Assembly (NCBI GenBank): GCA_021816505.1
Contig: JAKAXS010000001.1
Location: 1-27,149, forward strand
DNA length: 27,149 nt
Source: Pseudomonadota bacterium
GTDB taxonomy: Bacteria; Pseudomonadota; Alphaproteobacteria; Rhizobiales; Hyphomicrobiaceae
Reading direction: 5' to 3'
Shown here: piece by piece, positions 1-7,400 of the stretch
How the letters are laid out: each line of letters starts with the position of its first letter
How positions within the stretch are numbered: position 1 is the first letter of the stretch
The notes under the pieces: generated by a model
The model's database searches: none
What the model saw: only the letters and a program-made list of their open reading frames with translations
Told to the model about the DNA's origin: nothing
Translations under genes and position numbers: made by a program

Positions 1-384
1 ATCCGCTGGACCGGTGAAGGCCGTCTCGGCTTCAGCGAAGGAAAGTTCGAGAACGTCAAATGCCGGGTAACATACTTGCGCACTGAGACCGCGGGACAGC
101 TTAAGCAGAACATTCGCTGTGCTTCCGCCAGCGGCAACATCGAAGTGCTCAGCGAACTGCTGCAGAACGGCGCGCAACTCACCGGAAAGTGGACCGAGAC
201 GGTTCGCAACATGAATGGCGAGCTGACCGGCGAGGTGACGCCGTCCGGATTCCGGGTCGAGATCAAGGGCGCGGATTTGCAGGCGAACATGGACATCATG
301 GCGCGCGGGACACGCCAGCTGGTGGAAATCCAGTTCCACGGCAGCACGTTGGTCGGTCTGTCCCTGATGCTGGTCAAGGGCTAG
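1..384 (+). CDS. Conserved hypothetical protein, C-terminal part (5' truncated by window)
   Basis: The reading frame is open from the first base and ends at TAG 382-384, so the real start lies upstream. The visible 127 residues begin IRWTGEGRLGF and include FENVKCRVTY, IRCASASG and a C-terminal GLSLMLVKG. Two cysteines are visible. The alternation of short polar and hydrophobic strands suggests a beta-rich, probably exported protein. I recall similar small proteins with a WxGxGRLGF...ENVxCR...IRCAS pattern as uncharacterised in Rhizobiales, but no function is known to me. The gene overlaps the 3' end of the convergent DUF2244 gene by 11 bp. A TTG at 76 could be called as a start, but coding signal continues upstream of it. 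Confidence 0.75.
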   Translation: MRWTGEGRLGFSEGKFENVKCRVTYLRTETAGQLKQNIRCASASGNIEVLSELLQNGAQLTGKWTETVRNMNGELTGEVTPSGFRVEIKGADLQANMDIMARGTRQLVEIQFHGSTLVGLSLMLVKG

Positions 385-880
385 CGGCGGAACCGGTCGC
401 CGGGCCGCGGGCAGCGAAAAGTGCACGTTCCAACGTTTGGGCGAAGTCACGGCGTTCGTCGTCGTTGAGCAGGCGGCCGAATGAAAATTCGCGCCCGTGC
501 GAGGCAATCTTCAAGTCTGTCCGTCCGTCAGGCGACTGCGCGAGGCGTACGCGGGTCCAATAGGGATTGAACTCGAAGCGCTGGCTGGCGCCGGCCGGCG
601 TGACGCGCGTGATGGTGAGCAGGTCGGGTGTCAGCTCCACCACCTCATGAGCGCGGGCCGCGCGATAGTTGAGCTTGAACGCGACGTAGACCAGCGCGAC
701 GTCCAGGCCGAAGAAACCCAGCACCGGCCACGCGCCGATCAGCAGGAAGGCGAAGCCGGTCACGAAGCTCACGCCCCCGATCGCGCTCATCAGGATGAGG
801 AACCCGCGCGGCGAAAGCGAGCGGTGCGGGTAGAGCACGGCGCGGAACGGGTCTTGCGTGGTCACGGCATGATCGTCCAT
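374..880 (-). CDS. DUF2244 family inner-membrane protein
   Basis: This 168-residue protein has a short polar N terminus, then two adjacent hydrophobic segments at about residues 26-48 and 50-68 that should form a membrane hairpin. A soluble C-terminal part contains VELTPDLLTITR and FEFNPYWTRVRL. That layout and the NPYW motif match the DUF2244 family of small alphaproteobacterial membrane proteins, whose biochemical role is unknown. The start ATG at 878-880 faces the nth gene 47 bp away, so the two are divergently transcribed. DUF2244 genes next to nth are, from memory, common in alphaproteobacteria, which supports the call. The 3' end overlaps the convergent hypothetical gene by 11 bp. Confidence 0.8.
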   Translation of the reverse strand: MDDHAVTTQDPFRAVLYPHRSLSPRGFLILMSAIGGVSFVTGFAFLLIGAWPVLGFFGLDVALVYVAFKLNYRAARAHEVVELTPDLLTITRVTPAGASQRFEFNPYWTRVRLAQSPDGRTDLKIASHGREFSFGRLLNDDERRDFAQTLERALFAARGPATGSAASP

Positions 881-927
881 GCAGGGAGTCTAAACCCGGA
901 TTATCGTCGAGCCAAGCCGTCCCGCCC

Positions 928-1620
928 ATGCCGTCCGCCCGCCCCGCCAGCAAGCCGAAGATCGCCGCCAAGCCGCGACGCACGCGCCTGTCGCGGGAGG
1001 CGATCGCCGAGATCTTCCAACGCTTCTCCGCGGCCGACCCCGAGCCGAAAGGAGAGCTGGAATACGTCAACGCGTTCACGCTCCTCGTTGCCGTCGTTTT
1101 GTCGGCTCAGGCGACGGATGCCGGGGTGAACAAGGCCACGCGCGGGCTGTTTGCCGCCGCGGAGACGCCGGAGAAAATGGTGGCGCTGGGCGAGGACCAG
1201 GTTCGCGAGGCGATCAAGACGATCGGGCTCTATCGCAACAAGGCGAAGAACGTGATCGCGCTCTCGCAACAGCTGATCGACCGTTTCGGCAGCGCGGTCC
1301 CCCAGGACCGGGACGTGCTGGAGACCCTGCCGGGGGTCGGACGCAAGACAGCGAACGTCGTCATGAACGTGATGTTCGGTGCGGCCACGATGGCGGTCGA
1401 TACGCACGTGTTCCGGGTATCCAATCGCACCGGGCTCTCAATGGGCCGCAGCCCGGTGGAGGTGGAAGAAGACCTCTTGCGCATCATTCCGCCGGAATAC
1501 GGCGTGCCGGCGCATCATTGGCTGATCCTGCACGGACGCTATGTCTGCAAGGCGCGACGGCCGGAATGTCCGCGCTGTCTGATCGCAGACCTATGTCTTT
1601 ACCCGGCCAAAACCCTCTGA
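928..1620 (+). CDS. nth: Endonuclease III (DNA glycosylase/AP lyase)
   Basis: The 230-residue protein is a base-excision-repair enzyme that removes oxidised pyrimidines and cleaves the abasic site. The helix-hairpin-helix LPGVGRKTANVV carries the catalytic lysine at about K140. The catalytic aspartate is D158 in VDTHVFRVSNR. The C terminus has the iron-sulfur loop with cysteines 207, 214, 217 and 223 (C-x6-C-x2-C-x5-C), all present. A basic Ala/Pro/Lys/Arg-rich extension of about 20 residues precedes the fold, common in alphaproteobacterial homologues. The start ATG has no obvious Shine-Dalgarno, so a slightly later start is possible. The gene is divergent from the DUF2244 gene. Confidence 0.95.
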   Translation: MPSARPASKPKIAAKPRRTRLSREAIAEIFQRFSAADPEPKGELEYVNAFTLLVAVVLSAQATDAGVNKATRGLFAAAETPEKMVALGEDQVREAIKTIGLYRNKAKNVIALSQQLIDRFGSAVPQDRDVLETLPGVGRKTANVVMNVMFGAATMAVDTHVFRVSNRTGLSMGRSPVEVEEDLLRIIPPEYGVPAHHWLILHGRYVCKARRPECPRCLIADLCLYPAKTL

Positions 1621-1715
1621 AGAGATTGCGCAACTTTAAGATTGCAGGGCATTGCGAGGCGGTCCGTACCCGCTATGTTAGCGCCGCTTCCGGCGTTTCG
1701 TAAGGATGTCCCGCC

Positions 1716-2636
1716 ATGCCGATCTTCCGTCGTTCTTTGCTTGCCGTGTTGGGCGCGATCCTCGCCGCCAGCGCTTTGCCGGCGTCGGCTCAACGCTACG
1801 ACAATCGCTACGACCGGAACGATCGATACCAGAACGGCGGCAATCGCTCGGGCGGGGACGGGCGCAACGTTGCCGGCGAGTTCGACTACTACGCCCTCGT
1901 TCTGTCGTGGAGCCCGACGCATTGCGCGACGCTGCAGAGGGACGGCTACGAGCCGCAATGTCATCGCAAGGATGGCCGCCGCTACAATTTCGTGCTGCAC
2001 GGCCTGTGGCCGCAATACGAGCGCGGCTTTCCCGGCAACTGCCAGATCGGGCAACGGCCGTTCGTGCCGGAGAACGTGATCGAAGAGGCCATGGACGTCA
2101 TGCCGTCCAAGCCACTGATCATTCACGAGTACCGCAAGCACGGCACGTGCTCGGGCCTGACGCCGTCCCAGTATTTCGACCTCAGCGAGCGCCTGTTCCG
2201 CACGGTCAAGATCCCGCAGCGCTACGTCAATCCGTTCGAGCAGCAGTCGGTCTCGCCCGATAGCCTGATCGAAGAGTTTCTGGCGATCAATCCGCAGCTG
2301 AAGCGCGACATGATCGTGGTGTCGTGCGACGGCAGCCGCAACCGGTTGAAGGACGTGCGCATCTGCATGTCGCCCAAGGGCGAACCGCGCTCGTGCGGCA
2401 AGAACGAGAACCAGCGCAGGCTGTGCTCGTCGGCGAGCATGTACGTGCCGCCGGTGCGCTCCTCGTCGGAGGCACGGACCGACGGTCCGGGCCATGGACA
2501 TGATCGAGGCAACGACCGGGGACAGGACCGCGGTGGCGCATCGACACCGAGGCAAGGCAATGACGACAGCCCGCTTCCCGGCCCGCGCATGAAGCGCGAC
2601 GGCGACCGTTACGAGCGCGACGAGCGCTCACTTTGA
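1716..2636 (+). CDS. Secreted ribonuclease T2 family protein
   Basis: A 306-residue exported RNase. Residues 1-26 form a clear Sec signal peptide (RR, hydrophobic core, ASA-Q cleavage site). The two conserved active-site segments are intact: CAS1 FVLHGLWPQ with catalytic H95, and CAS2 EYRKHGTCSG with E138 and H142. These are the residues for transphosphorylation of single-stranded RNA to 2',3'-cyclic phosphate products. Several cysteines could form periplasmic disulfides. The catalytic core is flanked by low-complexity Arg/Asp/Asn/Gly-rich segments: about residues 27-50 (RYDNRYDRNDRY) and a C-terminal tail from about residue 250 (DRGNDRGQDRGG). The 3' end overlaps the convergent acyltransferase gene by 9 bp. 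RNase T2 may serve phosphate or nucleotide scavenging; that role is inferred. Confidence 0.9.
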   Translation: MPIFRRSLLAVLGAILAASALPASAQRYDNRYDRNDRYQNGGNRSGGDGRNVAGEFDYYALVLSWSPTHCATLQRDGYEPQCHRKDGRRYNFVLHGLWPQYERGFPGNCQIGQRPFVPENVIEEAMDVMPSKPLIIHEYRKHGTCSGLTPSQYFDLSERLFRTVKIPQRYVNPFEQQSVSPDSLIEEFLAINPQLKRDMIVVSCDGSRNRLKDVRICMSPKGEPRSCGKNENQRRLCSSASMYVPPVRSSSEARTDGPGHGHDRGNDRGQDRGGASTPRQGNDDSPLPGPRMKRDGDRYERDERSL

Positions 2637-3803
2637 GGGGGTGTTTGCACCTTCCGCTTTCGCCTGCGCCGCGCGGATTTTCTGTAAATCAGGGTCGTTG
2701 CGCTCGTAGTCGATGAGCGGGGCGAGCCGGCGCAGCAGCGCGTTCACGGCGGCGCTGCGATGCTTGAAGAAGATCCAGTGCGGGGCCAGCCGCGCGCCGT
2801 ACACCATCTTGACGCTGTAGGCGGTGTTGCCCATCCGGATATGCGGAATGCGCTTCAGGATGGCGAGGCGGATCGCCTGGTTGATGTTGATGAAGTAGAG
2901 ATTGAGTTCGCGCGCGACGGCATAGTTCATGCCGATGACCTTGCCGCTCAGTTCCGTATCGCCCAGCATCAGCAATTGGAAGCCGACCAGCTCGTCGCCC
3001 AGCCAACACAGCATGAACTGCGCGCGGTCTCCGCAATGCCGCTTCACGGCGTCGAAATAGTCTGGATGCAGCGTCTCGAACCCGCCGTAGTCGCCCTTTG
3101 ACTGGTCGCGCGTCTGCTCGTACAGCGCGTGAAGTCGCGGCGACAGGTCGCCGATCTCCTCGCGGTACTCCAGGCGCAGCCGGTCCAGGGTCCGTTCCTT
3201 GCGCGTGAAGTAGCGACGGTCCGAACGCGATTGCGCGGCGAGGAACGCATCCCAACTGGGATAGGGCAGATCGAGATAGGCATTGGGCAGGCTCTTGATC
3301 TTGGCGAAGCCGAGGCCGACCAGCGCTTCGCCGATCTCGGGCGCCGCAGTGTCTTCCAGATCCTTCACCGCCAGCAGCTTGTGACCCCGCGCGCGCGCGC
3401 CTTGGTCGACGGTGGCGACCAGCGCTGCGAGAGCCGCGGTCTTGTCGGCGGGCGACAACGTTGCGTCCACGCCGATGTGGCAACGGTCGACCTGCGGCGA
3501 GCCGATGCCCGTCAGTCCCAGCGACAGGAACTTCGGAATGCGACGCGCCACGGCATCCAGCGCCTTGCGTATGGGGCCCGAAACCGAGGCATACAACTCG
3601 TGTCTGGTGTGAAAGACCGGCGCGACGGCAACGATCTTGTCGTGGGCATTGCTTACGGCCACATAATCCACGTCGAACCCGGCCGACGGCGCGTCCTCGC
3701 ATGCGGCATAGTATGCCCAGCCTTCCGCGTCGCCGGGGAAGAAGGCGTCCCAGGATGGGCGTGGGATCTGACGAATTGTCTTGTGCAGCGTGGCCGTAAA
3801 CAT
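2628..3803 (-). CDS. GNAT/FemAB-like acyltransferase
   Basis: A 391-residue soluble protein with no signal peptide. The N-terminal half (SWDAFFPGDAEGWAYY, VAVAPVFHTRHELY) and the C-terminal half (RSDRRYFTRKERTLDRL, FQLLMLGDTELSGKVIGMNY, INQAIRLAI) resemble the duplicated GNAT fold of FemAB and BioF2-like acetyltransferases (Acetyltransf_6 type). These enzymes transfer acyl or aminoacyl groups to cell-envelope or secondary metabolites; the substrate cannot be told from sequence. GAGGA lies 6 bp upstream of ATG 3801-3803. It is divergent from prfC across 155 bp. No biosynthetic partner genes are adjacent. Confidence 0.65.
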   Translation of the reverse strand: MFTATLHKTIRQIPRPSWDAFFPGDAEGWAYYAACEDAPSAGFDVDYVAVSNAHDKIVAVAPVFHTRHELYASVSGPIRKALDAVARRIPKFLSLGLTGIGSPQVDRCHIGVDATLSPADKTAALAALVATVDQGARARGHKLLAVKDLEDTAAPEIGEALVGLGFAKIKSLPNAYLDLPYPSWDAFLAAQSRSDRRYFTRKERTLDRLRLEYREEIGDLSPRLHALYEQTRDQSKGDYGGFETLHPDYFDAVKRHCGDRAQFMLCWLGDELVGFQLLMLGDTELSGKVIGMNYAVARELNLYFININQAIRLAILKRIPHIRMGNTAYSVKMVYGARLAPHWIFFKHRSAAVNALLRRLAPLIDYERNDPDLQKIRAAQAKAEGANTPSK

Positions 3804-3819
3804 CGTGTCCTCGAACGTG

Positions 3820-3860
3820 CGTGGGTAAAATGGTCCCTGCGCCCGCGGACCTTACCACGT
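3820..3860. promoter_or_regulatory. Imperfect stem-loop in acyltransferase/prfC divergent region
   Basis: In the 155-bp divergent gap, CGTGGGTAA (3820-3828) pairs with TTACCACG (3852-3859) with one bulge, enclosing an inner GGTCC (3832-3836)/GGACC (3847-3851) stem. There is no T-run on either side, so it is not a typical terminator. It may be an operator or a 5' UTR structure; function unknown. I see no other element in the gap. Confidence 0.3.
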
Positions 3861-3958
3861 CCGGATTTATGATGCCGTGCGCTGAAGGCGCAGCTCGCCG
3901 ATCTGGATTCTGGCATTTGCCGCGAACGATGCTATAGGCACGGCCGAACAGGATAGGC

Positions 3959-5611
3959 ATGGACATGCAAGACGACCAGGCCGTGGCCGGCACGGCATCA
4001 TCGGGTTCTGCGACGCGGGGTGCAGCACCCCCGCAATCGGCGCTCGCGAAGGAAATCGCGCGCCGGCGGACGTTCGCGATCATTTCGCATCCCGACGCCG
4101 GCAAGACGACGTTGACGGAAAAGCTGCTGCTGCTTGGCGGTGCCATTCAGCTGGCGGGCCAGGTCAAGGCGAAGAAGGGCGGACAGTCGACGCGTTCGGA
4201 CTGGATGGCGATCGAAAAATCGCGCGGCATCTCCGTCGTGACGTCGGTCATGACGTTCGAGTACGGCGGCGCCGTTTTCAATCTGCTCGACACGCCGGGC
4301 CACGAAGACTTCTCCGACCACACCTATCGCACGCTGACCGCGGTCGATTCCGCGATCATGGTGATCGACGCAGCAAAGGGCATCGAGGCGCGCACGCGCA
4401 AGCTGTTCGAGATCTGCAGGCTGCGCGACATTCCGATCGTCACCTTCATCAACAAGATGGACCGTGAAGCGCGCGAGCCGCTGGAACTGCTGGACGAGAT
4501 CGAGAAGACGCTGGCGCTCGATACGGCGCCCATGGTCTGGCCGATCGGGCAGGGGCGCGGGTTCAAGGGGACATACGACCTCACCAGTCCGCGCATTCGC
4601 CAGATCGACGACGAGGGCTCGGACGGCATCGCCGTTTCCGGTCCGGCCGATCCTGCCATCGATAAACTGCTCGAGCCGGCCGCGGCCACCGCATGGCGCG
4701 AGGAAATCTCGCTCGTCGAGGGCGTGTGCAATACCTTCGACATGGAGAAGTTCCGTCACGGCACGCTGACGCCGGTGTTCTTCGGTAGCGCGCTGCGCAA
4801 TTTCGGTGTGCGCGACCTGATCGACGCGTTGATCACGTATGCCCCGCCGCCGCGCAGCCAGACGGCATCGACGCGCGTGATCGACGCGAGCGAGCCGCAG
4901 ATGACGGGGATCATCTTCAAGATCCAGGCGAACATGGATCCCAACCACCGCGACCGCATCGCCTTCATGCGCGTATGTTCAGGCAAGCTGACGCGCGGCA
5001 TGAAGCTGAAACTGGTGCGCACGGGAAAGACGATGGCGGTGACGGCACCGCAGTTCTTTTTCGCGCAGGATCGCTCGATCGCGGAGGAAGCCTATGCGGG
5101 CGACGTCGTGGGTATTCCGAACCGCGGCGTGCTGCGCATCGGCGACGCGCTGACCGAAGGCGAGGATGTGACGTTCCTCGGCATCCCGAGTTTCGCGCCG
5201 GAGATCTTGCGGCGCATTCGATTGGGGGATGCCATCAAGGCGCGCAAGCTGAAGGACGCGCTGCAGGAGATGGCGGAGGAGGGCGTCGTCCAGCTCTTCA
5301 CGCCGATCGACGGCATGCAGCCGATCGTAGGCGTCATCGGAGCGCTGCAGCTCGACGTTCTGGCCGACCGGCTGGAGCACGAGTACGGGCTGCAGTCCGG
5401 GTTCGAGACGGCGCCATGCGAAACCGTGCGCTGGATCAGTTCCGACGATCCGGCGGCGTTGAAGACGTTCATGCAGAAGTACCGGCCGCAAATCGCGCTC
5501 GATCTGGACGAAGCGCCGGTGTTTCTCGGCACCTCGATCTTCAATCTTCAATGGACCGGCGACAAGAACCCGGAAATCAAGTTCACCGATATCAAGACGA
5601 TAACGGCGTAG
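3959..5611 (+). CDS. prfC: Peptide chain release factor 3 (GTPase)
   Basis: The 550-residue translational GTPase recycles RF1/RF2 from the terminating ribosome. The G-domain motifs are intact: P-loop SHPDAGKTT (residues 43-51), switch region GISVVTSVMTFEY, DTPGH (111-115) and NKMD (165-168). RF3-specific features include KAKKGGQSTRSDWM and RGISVVTS. The middle and C-terminal domains contain MRVCSGKLTRGMKLKL, DGMQPIVGVIGALQLDVL and PCETVRWI, as in RF3 rather than EF-G. The N terminus is about 25 residues longer than in enterobacterial RF3, with an Ala/Ser/Gly-rich leader. The start ATG 3959 is preceded by AGGATAGG; an in-frame ATG lies two codons later. Confidence 0.95.
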   Translation: MDMQDDQAVAGTASSGSATRGAAPPQSALAKEIARRRTFAIISHPDAGKTTLTEKLLLLGGAIQLAGQVKAKKGGQSTRSDWMAIEKSRGISVVTSVMTFEYGGAVFNLLDTPGHEDFSDHTYRTLTAVDSAIMVIDAAKGIEARTRKLFEICRLRDIPIVTFINKMDREAREPLELLDEIEKTLALDTAPMVWPIGQGRGFKGTYDLTSPRIRQIDDEGSDGIAVSGPADPAIDKLLEPAAATAWREEISLVEGVCNTFDMEKFRHGTLTPVFFGSALRNFGVRDLIDALITYAPPPRSQTASTRVIDASEPQMTGIIFKIQANMDPNHRDRIAFMRVCSGKLTRGMKLKLVRTGKTMAVTAPQFFFAQDRSIAEEAYAGDVVGIPNRGVLRIGDALTEGEDVTFLGIPSFAPEILRRIRLGDAIKARKLKDALQEMAEEGVVQLFTPIDGMQPIVGVIGALQLDVLADRLEHEYGLQSGFETAPCETVRWISSDDPAALKTFMQKYRPQIALDLDEAPVFLGTSIFNLQWTGDKNPEIKFTDIKTITA

Positions 5612-5636
5612 GCTGCTTGACCGGCCAGGACAGTTT

Positions 5637-5665
5637 CCTTACTTTACTCCTTACTTGAAGTAAGG
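5637..5665. promoter_or_regulatory. Palindromic operator of the toxin-antitoxin module
   Basis: A perfect palindrome CCTTACTT-G-AAGTAAGG spans 5649-5665, and an extra direct copy of the half-site CCTTACTT sits 12 bp upstream at 5637-5644. The right arm overlaps the Shine-Dalgarno AAGGAGG (5662-5668), which is 5 nt before the antitoxin ATG at 5674. AbrB-type antitoxins usually repress their own promoter through such inverted repeats. Binding here could also cover the ribosome binding site DNA. Operator function is inferred from position and symmetry. Confidence 0.65.
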
Positions 5666-5673
5666 AGGTTGGA

Positions 5674-5913
5674 ATGGCAACGGCGACTGTCACATCCAAA
5701 GGGCAAGTGACGATTCCGCTCGAAGTGCGGAAGGCGCTGGGCATCTCTGCTGGCGCCAAGCTGGATTTTGTCAAAATGGCCGATGGCCATTTCGGTATCT
5801 TTGCAGCGACCGGGTCCGTCAAAGATCTAAAGGGTATCGTTCCGCGGCCGAAGACGCCGGTGTCCCTCGAAGAGATGCAGAAAGCGATTGAGGACGCGGC
5901 CCGCGGCAAATGA
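5674..5913 (+). CDS. AbrB/MazE-type (VapB) antitoxin
   Basis: A 79-residue protein with an N-terminal SpoVT/AbrB swapped-hairpin DNA-binding domain: TATVTSKGQVTIPLEVRKAL (residues 3-22) followed by GISAGAKLDFV. The C-terminal part (PRPKTPVSLEEMQKAIEDAARGK) should wrap and neutralise the PIN toxin. It overlaps the next gene by 4 bp (ATGA, 5910-5913), typical of translational coupling in VapBC modules. AAGGAGG is 5 nt before the start. It probably represses its own operon through the palindrome at 5649-5665. By eye the module is less GC-rich than its neighbours, which suggests horizontal acquisition. Confidence 0.88.
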   Translation: MATATVTSKGQVTIPLEVRKALGISAGAKLDFVKMADGHFGIFAATGSVKDLKGIVPRPKTPVSLEEMQKAIEDAARGK

Positions 5914-6302
5914 TTGGCCTCGATAGCAACGTCCTTGTCCGTTACCTCACCCAGGATGACGAATTGCAGTCGAAGATTGCCACGCGCGTCGTGGACCGCT
6001 TCACGGCAGAGTCCCCGGGATACCTGCCATTGGTTGCGTTGGCCGAAACGGTATGGGTTCTGAAGCGCGGCTACAGGGTGTCGCGGTCTCGGATAGCAGA
6101 CATCGTGGATATGCTGCTGAATTCAAGCGATCTCATTATCGAGGATCGGCCCGCAGTACATTTCGCCCTCAGGATCTATCGAGCAACCACTGCTGATTTC
6201 GGTGATGCCCTCATTGCCTTTAGCGCCGAGCGCGCGGGCTGCGTGGAAACCGTGACGTTCGACAAGGCGGCTGCCGAACACTGCGGCATGCGGCTGCTGT
6301 AA
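5910..6302 (+). CDS. PIN-domain ribonuclease toxin (VapC-like)
   Basis: A 130-residue PIN-domain protein. The acidic metal-binding residues expected of VapC nucleases are visible: Asp in MIGLDSNVLVRYL, Glu in ALAETVWVL, and Asp in DFGDALIAF and VTFDKAA. Such toxins cleave tRNA or rRNA and are inhibited by the partner antitoxin; the RNA target cannot be read from the sequence. Start ATG 5910 overlaps the antitoxin stop by 4 bp. The length is typical for the family and no catalytic residue is missing, so the toxin looks intact. Its stop is 12 bp from the end of the convergent MfnF-like gene. Confidence 0.88.
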   Translation: MIGLDSNVLVRYLTQDDELQSKIATRVVDRFTAESPGYLPLVALAETVWVLKRGYRVSRSRIADIVDMLLNSSDLIIEDRPAVHFALRIYRATTADFGDALIAFSAERAGCVETVTFDKAAAEHCGMRLL

Positions 6303-6314
6303 GCTCAGCGTCTC

Positions 6315-7343
6315 TCACTCTTGGCTGGCCAGCAGTGCGACCGCGACGGCGGGAGCGCAGTGCGTTGCTGCGGTGACGACGCTGCTCTGAGCCTCGGCGA
6401 GATCGCCGAAGAAGATGACGTCGCGGCCGGAGCGGGCGGCGAGGCTTGCGGAGATGACGCCGGCGCCGATGCCGGCCACGACGATTGGTGCGTCAGCGGC
6501 GAGTTGGCTGCTGCGGGCAACCGCCTCGTATCCCTCGGCGATGGATTGTATCTGGGCTTCGGCGATGCCGGCAGCGGCTTCGCGCCACTCGGCTGCCGAG
6601 CCGTCAGTGGCGTCGCGCCCGAACATCCGGGAGAGCCGAGCGATGCTTTCGGCCGTGGACTTGCCGCGTCCATCGGCCGTGGCGTGCTGGTCTACACCGT
6701 CGGGCAAATGGCCGAGGATGCGGCGAGCGTCGGCCATCGTCGCCAGGTACTCGCGGCAGAGACCTTGCTGGCGGCCACGAAAAAGAGCGGCCGTCGTCAC
6801 GCCCATCACGGCGGTGCGCGTCAGACCGGTGTAAATCAGTTCGCCGCTTTCCAGGCGCTCCGCATCGGTCAGGCCGGTAGCCGCCGCCTTGCCGGCGACG
6901 ATGGGGATGATGTCGGTCGTCGTCGAGCCCATGTCGATCAGCAACGCATCGGGCCGCCGGCGCGCGATCAATTCGGCGGTGGCCAGGAAATTCGTCGAGC
7001 CGACGTCGACATGATGCGCTTTGGCTTCGGCTGCATCGCCGAAACCGCGCCGGCCCATCCAGAACCGTGCAGCGTCCTCATAGTCCGCATCAAGCTTGCC
7101 GACGAGCGTTTCGACGCCCTCTCGGCGATTGGAAAATAGATCTGACAGCTCGCCCGTCATCGTGATGGCTATCGTCTCTGCGGATGTGAGCAGCGGACGG
7201 GCCAATGCCAGGGCGCGATCGAGGTTCGCAAGGCCTTGCCATAGCGGACATGCAATTTGCTCGACGTGGGTGACGCGGCCACGATCTGCGACCGCAACCT
7301 TCAGGTGAGCGCCGCCGACGTCCAGTCCTGCTGTAATGCCCAT
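6315..7343 (-). CDS. H4MPT-linked C1 transfer pathway protein, MfnF-like (hydantoinase/oxoprolinase fold)
   Basis: This 342-residue protein has ASKHA-type phosphate-binding segments: ITAGLDVGGAHLKVAV at the N terminus and LLIDMGSTTTDIIPI near the middle, plus LESGELIYTGLTRTAVMG. It matches the family annotated as H4MPT-linked C1 transfer pathway protein, which includes archaeal MfnF, the enzyme joining the aminomethylfuran to the glutamyl-tyramine unit of methanofuran. A role in methylofuran or H4MPT cofactor synthesis is therefore likely but not proven here. I chose ATG 7341-7343 because the family starts right at the GLDVGG strand; an upstream in-frame ATG at 7406 would add 21 unrelated residues and overlap the divergent gene. 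The other gene is 57 bp away and divergent. Confidence 0.82.
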   Translation of the reverse strand: MGITAGLDVGGAHLKVAVADRGRVTHVEQIACPLWQGLANLDRALALARPLLTSAETIAITMTGELSDLFSNRREGVETLVGKLDADYEDAARFWMGRRGFGDAAEAKAHHVDVGSTNFLATAELIARRRPDALLIDMGSTTTDIIPIVAGKAAATGLTDAERLESGELIYTGLTRTAVMGVTTAALFRGRQQGLCREYLATMADARRILGHLPDGVDQHATADGRGKSTAESIARLSRMFGRDATDGSAAEWREAAAGIAEAQIQSIAEGYEAVARSSQLAADAPIVVAGIGAGVISASLAARSGRDVIFFGDLAEAQSSVVTAATHCAPAVAVALLASQE

Positions 7344-7400
7344 GTGCCCCGTCCAATTTTTTCTGCGTCGTGATACACCATTCGCGAGGAGCGCGGCAGC

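Noticed and set aside
2689..4146. 485-codon minus-strand open frame overlapping the acyltransferase and prfC
   Set aside because: It spans two real genes and their intergenic region in another frame, and its Arg-rich translation matches no family.
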